A stretch of 64,000 nt of DNA, taken from positions 124,001 through 188,000 of the forward strand of contig JARWZO010000010.1 of assembly GCA_029866325.1 (NCBI GenBank), written 5' to 3'. A model generated the notes under the pieces. That model saw nothing but the letters and a program-made list of their open reading frames with translations. It did not search any database and had not been told where the DNA came from. The translations under genes and the position numbers were made by a program. This DNA is from Fluviicola sp. Lineage in GTDB: Bacteria; Bacteroidota; Bacteroidia; Flavobacteriales_D; Crocinitomicaceae. Positions 45,154-53,275 of this stretch are shown here, in pieces (position 1 is the first letter of the stretch; each line of letters starts with the position of its first letter).

Positions 45154-46240
45154 TTCAAGTTACGATTGGGAAATGCTTCGGCAATTCTCTTGGGTGCGCG
45201 ATATGGAAGGCGTTCCCCAAAGTCCGGTACACCATGCCGAAGGCGACGTAGCAATCCATACACGCATGGTCATAGAAGCATTGCAACACTTGCCGGAATT
45301 CGTGTTGCTTTCTGAGCAGGAACAACACATCCTGATGGCTGCAGCGCTGTTGCACGATGTGGAAAAAAGATCAACCACTCAAACCGATGAAAATGGTGAC
45401 ATTGTATCGCCGGGTCACGCAAAAAAAGGTGCACAAACCACACGCGGAATCTTATACCGCGAGGTAGAAACCCCTTTTATTATCCGTGAAGCAATCGTTG
45501 GGTTGGTACGTTATCATGGTTTACCTCTTTGGGTTTTTCAGAAAGAAGAGCCTATAAAATACTTGCTTCGAGCAAGCTTGGAAGTAGACACGCGATTACT
45601 GGTTTTACTGGCAAAGGCGGATGTTTTAGGTCGAATTTGTAGCGATCAGGCTGAGTTACTTTACCGTATCGATTTGTTTCGAGAATTATGCGTTGAACAA
45701 AATTGTTATGGCATACCAAAAGCTTTCTCAAACGATTTATCGCGGTTTTCGTACTTCAGAAAAGAAGATCAATCTCCTGATTACGAACCGTTCGATGATA
45801 CGACCTCGGAGGTCATCGTTTTGTCGGGAATTGCCGGAAGCGGAAAAGATTATTACATCAAACAGCAACTTGCGGATTACGCTGTGATTTCGTTGGATGA
45901 ATTACGTCGAAAAGCCAAGATAAGTCACAACGATGCGCAGGGAAACGGTCGCATTATACAAGAAGCAAAAGAAATGGCCCGCGAATACTTGCGCAAGAGG
46001 AAACATTTTGTGTGGAATGCCACCAACATCACCGCTCAAATGCGGACTCAGTTGATTGACTTGTTTGCACTCTATCATCCGCGCATTCGAATTGTTTATT
46101 TGGAAGTTCCTTACAAAAAATTGATCTCCCAAAACAACAATCGCGACTTTCCGATTCCAATGAATGCCATCGAGCGGATGATCAACAAACTGGAAGTGCC
46201 CAAAACTTGGGAAGCGCATGAGGTAGTTTATGTTGTGTGA
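45140..46240 (+). CDS. HD-Pnk: HD phosphoesterase fused to 5'-OH polynucleotide kinase
   Basis: 366 aa from the ATG at 45140; a GTG eight codons earlier is less likely. The N-terminal HD domain has His40, the His72-Asp73 pair (LLHDVEK), His93, His126 and Asp161. The C-terminal kinase domain has a P-loop GIAGSGKD at 230-237, then SLDELRRK and a lid region NNNRDFPIP. In Runella slithyformis HD-Pnk, the HD domain removes 2',3'-phosphates and the kinase domain phosphorylates 5'-OH ends (established, Shuman group). Together with the ligase just upstream this gives a complete RNA end-healing and sealing system. The substrate is unknown; tRNAs cut by a toxin are a plausible target (inference). Confidence 0.92.
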   Translation: MWKISSSYDWEMLRQFSWVRDMEGVPQSPVHHAEGDVAIHTRMVIEALQHLPEFVLLSEQEQHILMAAALLHDVEKRSTTQTDENGDIVSPGHAKKGAQTTRGILYREVETPFIIREAIVGLVRYHGLPLWVFQKEEPIKYLLRASLEVDTRLLVLLAKADVLGRICSDQAELLYRIDLFRELCVEQNCYGIPKAFSNDLSRFSYFRKEDQSPDYEPFDDTTSEVIVLSGIAGSGKDYYIKQQLADYAVISLDELRRKAKISHNDAQGNGRIIQEAKEMAREYLRKRKHFVWNATNITAQMRTQLIDLFALYHPRIRIVYLEVPYKKLISQNNNRDFPIPMNAIERMINKLEVPKTWEAHEVVYVV

Positions 46241-46344
46241 CGCGGTGATGTTGATCGTTTACTAACTTGCAGACAATTGAGGGCGATGGTTTATTACACT
46301 AATTATTTAGCTTGTTAACTATTTGATTTACAATGTCTTTGATT

Positions 46345-46376
46345 TTTGAGTGTTCGCAAAATTGCGAACACTCAAA
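46345..46376. repeat. Perfect 15-bp palindrome arms (TTTGAGTGTTCGCAA)
   Basis: TTTGAGTGTTCGCAA and TTGCGAACACTCAAA face each other over a 2-bp centre. It lies about 105 bp after HD-Pnk. No U-run follows on the plus strand, so a terminator is not clear; it could equally be a protein-binding site or a cruciform. Confidence 0.75.
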
Positions 46377-46420
46377 TTTGCGAATTCTAAACATTCATTT
46401 CGGAAAACCGATCAAAAAAA

Positions 46421-46455
46421 CGTTCGTCAAATCATTTATACCGTTCGTCAAATCA
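46421..46455. promoter_or_regulatory. Paired direct repeat CGTTCGTCAAATCA upstream of the barrel-protein gene
   Basis: Two exact 14-bp copies at 46421-46434 and 46442-46455. The period is 21 bp, two helical turns, so two protein monomers would bind on the same face. They lie 47-80 bp upstream of TACCTTTA (46502-46509), the probable -7 element of the next gene. Nothing else is seen in the gap 46241-46531 apart from the palindrome. Confidence 0.5.
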
Positions 46456-46531
46456 ATGTTAACGGTAATGCAACGAACCAGTTTAACAACAATGCTTTCT
46501 TTACCTTTAACCACAATTAAAATCAATTGTC

Positions 46532-47146
46532 ATGAAAATTACATTGACAACATTTATGCTTGTGATCGGACTATTGAGTCATCTAAGCGCCCAAACAACT
46601 AAAACCAATTACATTGGATTGAATCTACCACCGATGTTAGGAACAGCCTTGGATATTGGAATTGAGCGCAATATAACGCCGAATTTTTCAGTTGACCTCT
46701 ACACCGGATATGTATTCAACAGCAAGCTTGATAGTCCTTTGAAAAAAGGATCTCGGTTTGATGTATACAAGAAAAGTGGTTTTTTCTTGAAGCTTGGTGC
46801 ACGCACTAATTTCAGAAAAGATCTAAGCAAATTTGCCCCATTTTTAGGATTGAGCATTGTCAACGCAGTTGGTCTTGAAGAAGGAACCTTTGTTGGCGAA
46901 GATACTCCCAGCATACCCTATCCTGATCCAATCGTCAATAATTCTTATAATTTCGGCATAAGTGGAATCATTGGCCTCACATCACCCGCTGATAAAAAAC
47001 TAAACGTTGATGTCGGAATTCAGGTGGGAACATTATTGGTAAATAATTTACTTGATTTTCATAGTTATATGCCTGGAATGGGTGTTAACTATGGTGCAGG
47101 ATTAAGATTGCAAGGCATCTTAAGAATAAAATATAGATTAAACTAA
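46532..47146 (+). CDS. Probable outer-membrane beta-barrel protein (204 aa)
   Basis: Signal peptide MKITLTTFMLVIGLLSHLSAQ. Amphipathic strands follow (TPNFSVDLYTGYVFNSKL, SGFFLKLGARTNFRKDL, NYGAGLRLQGILRIKYRLN), with a terminal aromatic/hydrophobic strand as in small outer-membrane barrels. No named family. It lies within the segment bounded by the 80-bp direct repeats, after the RNA-repair pair, but has its own upstream region with paired direct repeats, so it is probably regulated separately. The function is unknown. Confidence 0.72.
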   Translation: MKITLTTFMLVIGLLSHLSAQTTKTNYIGLNLPPMLGTALDIGIERNITPNFSVDLYTGYVFNSKLDSPLKKGSRFDVYKKSGFFLKLGARTNFRKDLSKFAPFLGLSIVNAVGLEEGTFVGEDTPSIPYPDPIVNNSYNFGISGIIGLTSPADKKLNVDVGIQVGTLLVNNLLDFHSYMPGMGVNYGAGLRLQGILRIKYRLN

Positions 47147-47203
47147 GGTTTATCCTGCGACTATTCCGGTAATTGGAAAACCATGCTTCATTTTAGGGTT
47201 GAC

Positions 47204-47283
47204 AATTCATTCTCATCAACGGCATGAAATTTACAGAACGGAGAAAAGCCTTGGGTGGAACGGTGATTATTATTAATAATTAA
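47204..47283 (+). pseudogene. 80-bp direct repeat, copy B (orphan 3' end of the small exported gene)
   Basis: Matches 44163-44242 at 77 of 80 positions, including the in-frame TAA. Upstream of it the similarity stops abruptly and there is no start codon, so only the gene's tail is present. It lies 57 bp after the barrel gene and 50 bp before the carbamoyltransferase gene. Confidence 0.85.
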
Positions 47284-47333
47284 ACATTCCGCCTTTTTTC
47301 GCTTCTTTGCTCCTGCAAACCAATCATGATTTC

Positions 47334-49022
47334 ATGCAACAACCCATTTACGTGCTCGGTACCGGACTTTCACACAACGGATCGGCTGTTTTATTGAAAG
47401 ACGGAAAGGTCTGCGTTGCCATTGAAAAAGAACGGCTTACACGTCTTAAACACGATGGCGGGAACGATTCGGCGGCCATAACCTATTGCTTGGAAGCCGA
47501 GGGTATTTCTCTAAATGATGTGGCTGTAGTGGTGCAATGCGCCAATTTCGAAGTGCCGGATCGCGAACGATTTCACGGAAAACGTTTGTTCGGAAACACC
47601 GAAAAACCGCCTTTGGTTAGTATTTCTCATCAGTTGGCCCATGCCTACAGTGCGGCCGGAACCTGCGCTTTTGACACCTGCAATATCATGGTAATCGACG
47701 GTTGCGGAAGTCCGTTTGATCAATGCACCGATATCGCCGAAAACACGCTTTTGCCCGACAATATCAACGTCCATTCGAGCCAGCAATTGTGGTGCGAAAA
47801 AGACAGTTTTTACCACTTCGACGGGCAAAAAGTAACAGCCCTTTACAAAGATTTTAGTCCGATGGTTGTGGGTAACGGACATGCAATACGCCTTTCCACA
47901 ACACAACATTCCATCGGTGGATTTTACGCTGCCATTAGCCATTACGTTTTCGGAAACCTTGATGATGTAGGAAAACTCATGGGTTTGGCACCTTACGGAA
48001 AACCTGATCAATTCGAACTGGAAGCCTTTTCCATGGAAAACGGAAGATTGTTTGTGCGTGACGAATGGAAAACACAACTGACACGACCCTCGGGCAGTTA
48101 CGACGATTTTAAGACACATTTTCAGTATTATGCCAATGTGGCATGGTGGGCGCAACAACAAGTGGAACAAGCGGTAACCAGCTGTTTTACAGAACATTTG
48201 AACCGATTTCCGCACACCAATGTCTGTTATTCGGGTGGTGTAGCGCTCAATGCCGTTGCCAACGCACAATTACTCGAAAACAACGTGGTGAAAAACCTTT
48301 ACATGGAACCGGCTGCAGGCGATAACGGCTTGGCGCTCGGTTGTGCGTTTTACGGTTGGCTCGAAGTGCTCAATCAACCCAAAGTTCCACACGATGGAAA
48401 CACTTGTTTTGGTAAAACCTATACTTCCGAAGAAATAGAACAGGCACTTCACAGTGTTTCATTTTCTCATCAAAAACTTTCAACCGAAACAATGATCACA
48501 ACCACAGCGCAGTTATTGGCGGAAGGAAAAACCGTAGGTTGGTTTCAAAGCGGTGCAGAATTTGGTCCGCGGGCGTTGGGTCACCGCAGTATTTTGGCAC
48601 ATCCGAGTATTTCAGGAATCGGTGATCACATCAATGCCAACATCAAATTTCGCGAAGATTTTCGTCCGTTTGCTCCGGCAACGCTGCCCCACTCAGCCGC
48701 GACGTTTTTTGTTTCGGGCAGGAAAAGTCCGTACATGATTCTGGTCGACAAAACGCGCCCGGAATACCTGGAACGACTTAAAAATGTGACACATGTAAAC
48801 GGCACAGCTCGTGTTCAAACAGTGGATCAACGCTGGAATCCGGAGTTTTACAAATTAATAGAGACTTTTGGACAAATCACCGGAATTCCTGTATTGCTCA
48901 ACACCAGTTTCAACAAAAAAGGAATGCCAATTGTTGAAACACCTCCGGAAGCGTTGGCATTATTCGCAGAAAGCGCGTTGGATGTATTGGTGATGGGAAA
49001 TTACATCATACAAAAACCGTAG
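47334..49022 (+). CDS. Carbamoyltransferase (NodU/CmcH/TobZ family)
   Basis: 562 aa from the ATG at 47334; the frame also extends to a TTG nine codons upstream. The N-terminal Kae1-like domain has VLGTGLSHNGSAVLLKDG, the carbamoyl-adenylate metal site ISHQLAHAYSAA, and later CYSGGVALNAVANAQLL. The C-terminal YrdC-like domain has SGAEFGPRALGHRSILAHP and NTSFNKKGMPIVETPPEAL. Enzymes of the family transfer a carbamoyl group from carbamoyl phosphate to a hydroxyl of a sugar or antibiotic. No biosynthetic cluster is adjacent, so the acceptor cannot be named; a surface glycan is a fair guess (inference). Confidence 0.92.
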   Translation: MQQPIYVLGTGLSHNGSAVLLKDGKVCVAIEKERLTRLKHDGGNDSAAITYCLEAEGISLNDVAVVVQCANFEVPDRERFHGKRLFGNTEKPPLVSISHQLAHAYSAAGTCAFDTCNIMVIDGCGSPFDQCTDIAENTLLPDNINVHSSQQLWCEKDSFYHFDGQKVTALYKDFSPMVVGNGHAIRLSTTQHSIGGFYAAISHYVFGNLDDVGKLMGLAPYGKPDQFELEAFSMENGRLFVRDEWKTQLTRPSGSYDDFKTHFQYYANVAWWAQQQVEQAVTSCFTEHLNRFPHTNVCYSGGVALNAVANAQLLENNVVKNLYMEPAAGDNGLALGCAFYGWLEVLNQPKVPHDGNTCFGKTYTSEEIEQALHSVSFSHQKLSTETMITTTAQLLAEGKTVGWFQSGAEFGPRALGHRSILAHPSISGIGDHINANIKFREDFRPFAPATLPHSAATFFVSGRKSPYMILVDKTRPEYLERLKNVTHVNGTARVQTVDQRWNPEFYKLIETFGQITGIPVLLNTSFNKKGMPIVETPPEALALFAESALDVLVMGNYIIQKP

Positions 49023-49267
49023 GTGTGGGACGCACTTGTCCGCCAAAGGCATGATCCCATTCCTGTTAAAATCATCCTAGAAATCATCAAAAACCCTGAC
49101 ACAGGCAACTTTGGCAAGATAATTGAATATCTACTTATGATTTAGGTGGTTAGGTTGAATGTGAATGGTACGGAGACGCCTGTTTCTGTGCCATTCGCTC
49201 TTTTAGGAAAATCCTGTTTTCAGAACACAAATTTTCAACAACTTTGCGATCAAACAACAACTGAATC
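49023..49267. other. Intergenic region with a weak hairpin
   Basis: The only structure I see is GAATGGTAC against GTGCCATTC at about 49163-49196, eight of nine pairs. It could be a weak terminator, though it is far from the stop. No gene or clear promoter is visible. Confidence 0.35.
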
Positions 49268-49711
49268 ATGCGATCAAAAAAGGTCCTATTTGTCGTCTTA
49301 CTAATGGCTCTGTTTTCGTGCAATAGAATAGACAAACCAACACCTTCATCATTTATCAAGCAATACCACGAATCGTTTGATCCTTTCTTTGATCGTTTCA
49401 ATACAGATTCTACTTTTCAACGAAGCAGGATCGTGTTTCCGCTTGATAACTATCTCATTCCAATGGAAGAATTGAATTATGAAATGGTTAATCAACCCAT
49501 TGATTCATTGGACTATTGCATACTCGATTTAACCTACCATGATTCACTGGCAAAGCGTCAATTTGATGCCTATAAGCGTATCATTCAAACCAAAAAAGAC
49601 ACTACTTGGGTTAAGTTTACGGGTGTAGACAATGGCATTCACGAGGAATTTATTTTCGAACGCCGAAAAGGAAAGTGGTTTTTGGTGAAAGTAATGGATG
49701 GATCGACTTGA
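49268..49711 (+). CDS. Lipoprotein of unknown function (147 aa)
   Basis: Lipoprotein signal peptide with lipobox LFSC (cleavage before Cys19). The mature part is a small alpha/beta protein with YHESFDPFFDRFNTDSTFQ and DGSTKWF-like ends; VKFTGVDNGIHEEFIFERR is typical of the DUF4348-type lipoproteins of Bacteroidetes, but I am not certain. It converges with the Fic gene, with only 4 bp between the stops. Confidence 0.75.
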   Translation: MRSKKVLFVVLLMALFSCNRIDKPTPSSFIKQYHESFDPFFDRFNTDSTFQRSRIVFPLDNYLIPMEELNYEMVNQPIDSLDYCILDLTYHDSLAKRQFDAYKRIIQTKKDTTWVKFTGVDNGIHEEFIFERRKGKWFLVKVMDGST

Positions 49712-49715
49712 TGAA

Positions 49716-50843
49716 CTAATCCTTCGTGAATAGATCCAAATACGCTTTAAAAGCATACAACTTATTGCGTTGAGCTCCGGATATTTCAGTAAGAATATCC
49801 AGGTTTTCTAAACTAGACAATAGTTTATACGCCGTAACATTTGATTTTTTTAATAACTCCTCTACCTTATTGACCTCAATCACCGGTTGTGTATACAGAT
49901 AATCAATAATCTTTTTGGCATCAGCACTTCTATTTCCCAAACTCTTGATCTTCAACTCCATATTCCGCTGCAATTGCATGATTCCATCAAAAGTGGTGAC
50001 TCCTTTTTTTGCGGTTTCTATTATTCCTGTGAGAAAAAACTTAAGCCATTGATTTAAGTCATTATGGGTTCTTGTTCGCATCAAATTGTCATAATAAAGC
50101 AGTCTGTTCTTTTCAAAAAAATCAGATAAATACAAAATGGGTTGTTTTAAAATTCCTTTGCCCACCAAATACAGTGTGATCAATAATCTACCAACGCGAC
50201 CGTTTCCGTCTAAAAATGGGTGAATTGTCTCAAATTGGTAATGAATGATTGCTATCTTCAATAAATCCGGCAAAGGATTTAATTCATCATTGGCAAACCG
50301 TTCCATATCAGACATTAACTCACCAATACTTGTGTGGGTAGGCGGGATAAAAACAGCGTCATTAATTGTCGCTCCGCCAATCCAGTTCTGCGAAAGCCGG
50401 TACTCGCCCGGGAGTTTGTTGGTTCCGCGAACACCTTGTAACAGTATTTTATGTGTTTGCTTTATTAATCGTGAAGAAAATGGGAGTGTGTGTAACAACC
50501 TTACCGCCTCTTTCATAGCACTAATATAGTTTTGTACCTCCTCCCAGTCATCTCTTTTTTCTGTAGCAATTTCATCTTTGTTTAAGAACGCCTCTTCCAT
50601 ATTGGTTTGTGTACCTTCTATCTTAGAAGATTGTGTTGCTTCCTTCGCAATGTGCATTCGAATAAATAAATCAATGTTCACGTATTCTGAATACATATCC
50701 AATCTACCCAATTGCCTGTCTGCTTTACTCAATAAACCGATAATTTCCATATTGGTTATCTTCCAATTACGATTGATGGTTGTTGGCTGAAAACTTTTGT
50801 AGTAGCCTTGATTGATATACGTTCCTGATTTGAATGATTCCAT
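49716..50843 (-). CDS. Fic-domain adenylyltransferase with built-in inhibitory helix
   Basis: 375 aa from the ATG at 50843; a TTG three codons earlier is the alternative. An N-terminal Fic_N region carries the inhibitory motif S/TxxxE(G/N) as SSKIEG at 72-77, so this is a class II, self-inhibited Fic protein. The Fic core follows with the active-site motif HPFLDGNGR at 208-216. A winged helix-turn-helix closes the protein (VNKVEELLKKSNVTAYKLL, residues about 310-370). Fic enzymes transfer AMP to hydroxyls of target proteins. The DNA-binding tail and the operator-like array directly upstream suggest self-regulation (inference). No separate antitoxin gene is present, which fits class II. Confidence 0.92.
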   Translation of the reverse strand: MESFKSGTYINQGYYKSFQPTTINRNWKITNMEIIGLLSKADRQLGRLDMYSEYVNIDLFIRMHIAKEATQSSKIEGTQTNMEEAFLNKDEIATEKRDDWEEVQNYISAMKEAVRLLHTLPFSSRLIKQTHKILLQGVRGTNKLPGEYRLSQNWIGGATINDAVFIPPTHTSIGELMSDMERFANDELNPLPDLLKIAIIHYQFETIHPFLDGNGRVGRLLITLYLVGKGILKQPILYLSDFFEKNRLLYYDNLMRTRTHNDLNQWLKFFLTGIIETAKKGVTTFDGIMQLQRNMELKIKSLGNRSADAKKIIDYLYTQPVIEVNKVEELLKKSNVTAYKLLSSLENLDILTEISGAQRNKLYAFKAYLDLFTKD

Positions 50844-50873
50844 TTTATTCAACTTTCTTAAACAAATATATCC

Positions 50874-50965
50874 TTATTTAAGAAAACAACCAATAAAGTT
50901 AAATAACAAGTTTTTTATTTAAGAAATATGCTAAAAAAGTTAAATAGCATACTTACTATTTAAGG
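50874..50965. promoter_or_regulatory. Operator-like array with 41-bp period upstream of fic
   Basis: Two units, 50874-50907 and 50915-50948, each have TTATTTAAGAAA, a 10-bp spacer and AAGTTAAATA(A/G)C. A third half-site, CTATTTAAGG, starts at 50956, exactly 41 bp further. Within each unit TTATTTAA and TTAAATAA form a dyad. It lies between 30 and 125 bp upstream of the fic start and within 270 bp of the metG start. Confidence 0.65.
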
Positions 50966-51094
50966 TTTACATCAATTCATTTGCACGTTGGCCTCAGAAT
51001 CATCGAAGAAAGAAAAGAAGTTATTCGAACAATCAGATTACGAAGTTGAACCTAATTCCATTATTCCGGAGGTCTTTTCTTCCACTTTTCCTGC

Positions 51095-51102
51095 TAATTT
51101 TG
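51095..51102 (+). promoter_or_regulatory. -7 element for metG
   Basis: TAATTTTG, a full TAnnTTTG match, 17 bp before the ATG. The rest of 50966-51094 shows nothing I can name. Confidence 0.5.
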
Positions 51103-51119
51103 CGCTATAGTTCAGAATC

Positions 51120-53183
51120 ATGAGTAAAGCCAAATATACCGTCACGGCAGCATTGCCTTATGCCAACGGGCCACTTCACCTCGGTCACGTAGCCGGAGTG
51201 TACCTTCCAGCTGATATTTTCGTACGCTTTTTGCGCAAAAACGGACATGACGTAGTATTTATTTGCGGTTCAGATGAACACGGAGCGGCCATTACATTGC
51301 GTGCCAAAAAAGAAGGCATTACTCCGCAGGAAATTGTAGACAAATACAACAAAATCATTGGCGATTCATTCCGTCAGTTCGCTATTTCATTCGATATTTT
51401 TCACCGGACATCCGAACCGCTTCACCACGAAACAGCACAGGAATTTTTCAAGGTGCTCGAGGCAAAAGGCAAGTTTATTCAAGAAACTACCGAGCAGTAT
51501 TACGACGAAGATTTCCAGCAGTTTCTAGCCGATCGTTACATTACAGGTGAATGTCCGAATTGTCAAAACCCGAGCGCTTACGGTGATCAGTGCGAAAAAT
51601 GTGGTTCCGATTTGAGTCCGACCGATTTGAAAAACCCGGTTTCTACTTTGAGCGGAAAATCACCTGTTCTGCGAAGCACTTCACACTGGTTTTTGCCGAT
51701 GGATCGCCACGAAGAATGGCTGCGTCCGTGGATCAAAGAAGGAATATTAGACGGAAAACAGCAGCACGACCCGAAAACTTGGCGAAATCAGGTTATTGGT
51801 CAATGCATGTCTTGGATCGACGGAGGTTTGCACCCACGCGCCATGACCCGCGATTTGGATTGGGGAGTTCCCGTTCCACTTCCCGGCGCCGACGGAAAAG
51901 TATTGTACGTATGGCTCGATGCGCCTATCGGTTACATTTCGGCCACCAAACAATGGGCGCTCGACAATGGAAAAGACTGGAAAGATTATTGGGTAACAAA
52001 CGGCACAAACGACCGCAAATTGGTGCATTTTATCGGGAAGGACAACATCGTGTTCCATGCCATCATCTTCCCGATTTTGTTGAAAGATCACGGCGGCTTT
52101 ATTTTACCGGACAACGTACCCGCTTACGAATTCCTGAATCTGGAAGGCGATAAATTCTCTACTTCCCGCAATTGGGCAGTTTGGTTGCACGAATATTTGG
52201 AACGCTATCCGGATAAAATAGACGAGTTGAAATACACACTTACCTGTATTGCTCCCGAAAACAAAGATTCGGAATTTACTTGGAAAGAATTTCAAGCTCG
52301 CGTTAACAACGAATTGGCCGATATACTCGGAAATTTTGTAAATCGAGCCTTGGTTTTGACGCAAAAATACTACGAGGGCGCTGTGCCTGCATGCGGTGAA
52401 TTGACCGAAGCCGATCAAGCAGTATTGGCTGATATGAAAGCCATTCCGCAACGTATCGCCGATTTGGTATATCAATACAAACTCCGCGACGCACAAGCCG
52501 AAGCCATGCAACTGGCACGCCTCGGAAATAAATACTTAGCAGATAACGAACCGTGGAAATTGGTGAAAACCGATTCGAAACGGGTGGAAACAATCATGCA
52601 CATTGCCTTGCAGATTACCGCAAACCTCGGTTTGGTATTGGATCCGTTCTTGCCTGAAACTGCGGCTAAACTGCGTGCCTTTATGAATATAGAACCACAA
52701 GATTGGGACGCTTCCGGTAATTTACTTGTGTCTGCCGGACATCAAACAGCTGCTCCAACCATCTTGTTCCCAAAAATCGACGATGAGTTTGTGGCACGTG
52801 AAGTAGAATTTTTGAACGCTTCACAACCCGTAGCAAGCAATTTTCCACCCCAAAAAGAAGAAACGTCGTTTGATGATTTCACCAAAATGGATATTCGTTT
52901 GGGAACAATCGTTGATGCCATTCGCGTACCGAAAGCCGATAAATTGTTGCAACTAACCGTGAATACCGGTTTGGACACACGCACCATTGTTTCAGGCATT
53001 GCCGAGCATTATGCGCCAGAAGAAGTGGTTGGAAAAACGGTTGCGGTACTGATGAATCTGGCTCCACGTAAAATTCGCGGAGTTGAATCACAAGGAATGA
53101 TCTTAATGGCCGAAAACGAAGAAGGAAAACTGAGCTTTATGATCCCGGAAAAGGGATTTGATGCTGGTGGTGAGATTCGCTAA
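51120..53183 (+). CDS. metG: Methionyl-tRNA synthetase
   Basis: Charges tRNA-Met with methionine. 687 aa, the long form with a C-terminal tRNA-binding domain. HLGH (HIGH motif) at 20-23, a zinc-binding knuckle CPNCQNPSAYGDQCEKCG near 145-163, and KFSTS (KMSKS motif) at 345-349. The C-terminal EMAP-II/Trbp111-like domain from about 585 begins FDDFTKMDIRLGTIVDAIRV, and its NLAPRKIRGVESQGMILMA motif is complete. The gene stands alone, divergent from fic and convergent with the PhoH-like gene. Confidence 0.97.
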   Translation: MSKAKYTVTAALPYANGPLHLGHVAGVYLPADIFVRFLRKNGHDVVFICGSDEHGAAITLRAKKEGITPQEIVDKYNKIIGDSFRQFAISFDIFHRTSEPLHHETAQEFFKVLEAKGKFIQETTEQYYDEDFQQFLADRYITGECPNCQNPSAYGDQCEKCGSDLSPTDLKNPVSTLSGKSPVLRSTSHWFLPMDRHEEWLRPWIKEGILDGKQQHDPKTWRNQVIGQCMSWIDGGLHPRAMTRDLDWGVPVPLPGADGKVLYVWLDAPIGYISATKQWALDNGKDWKDYWVTNGTNDRKLVHFIGKDNIVFHAIIFPILLKDHGGFILPDNVPAYEFLNLEGDKFSTSRNWAVWLHEYLERYPDKIDELKYTLTCIAPENKDSEFTWKEFQARVNNELADILGNFVNRALVLTQKYYEGAVPACGELTEADQAVLADMKAIPQRIADLVYQYKLRDAQAEAMQLARLGNKYLADNEPWKLVKTDSKRVETIMHIALQITANLGLVLDPFLPETAAKLRAFMNIEPQDWDASGNLLVSAGHQTAAPTILFPKIDDEFVAREVEFLNASQPVASNFPPQKEETSFDDFTKMDIRLGTIVDAIRVPKADKLLQLTVNTGLDTRTIVSGIAEHYAPEEVVGKTVAVLMNLAPRKIRGVESQGMILMAENEEGKLSFMIPEKGFDAGGEIR

Positions 53184-53225
53184 TCAAGAATCAAACGAAC
53201 TTCGTAAACAATTACGGACAATGAA

Positions 53226-53261
53226 GCATAGCCAACACAGGAAACCCTGTATCAGCTATGC
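53226..53261. terminator. Hairpin between convergent metG and PhoH-like genes
   Basis: GCATAGC / GCTATGC as outer stem with ACAGG / CCTGT inside. A long U-run is missing on both strands, so it may be a weak, two-way terminator. Confidence 0.45.
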
Positions 53262-53275
53262 AATCCAAAAAGCTT

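Noticed and set aside
46333-46602. 89-codon frame upstream of the barrel-protein gene
   Set aside because: It runs through a palindrome and operator-like repeats and overlaps the signal-peptide gene in another frame; its composition is not protein-like.
49268-50843. Toxin-antitoxin pair of the small lipoprotein gene and fic
   Set aside because: The lipoprotein is exported and converges with fic; the Fic protein carries its own inhibitory SSKIEG helix and needs no antitoxin.
53226-53261. Small RNA gene between metG and the PhoH-like gene
   Set aside because: Only one hairpin without a promoter is visible; a weak two-way terminator is the simpler reading.
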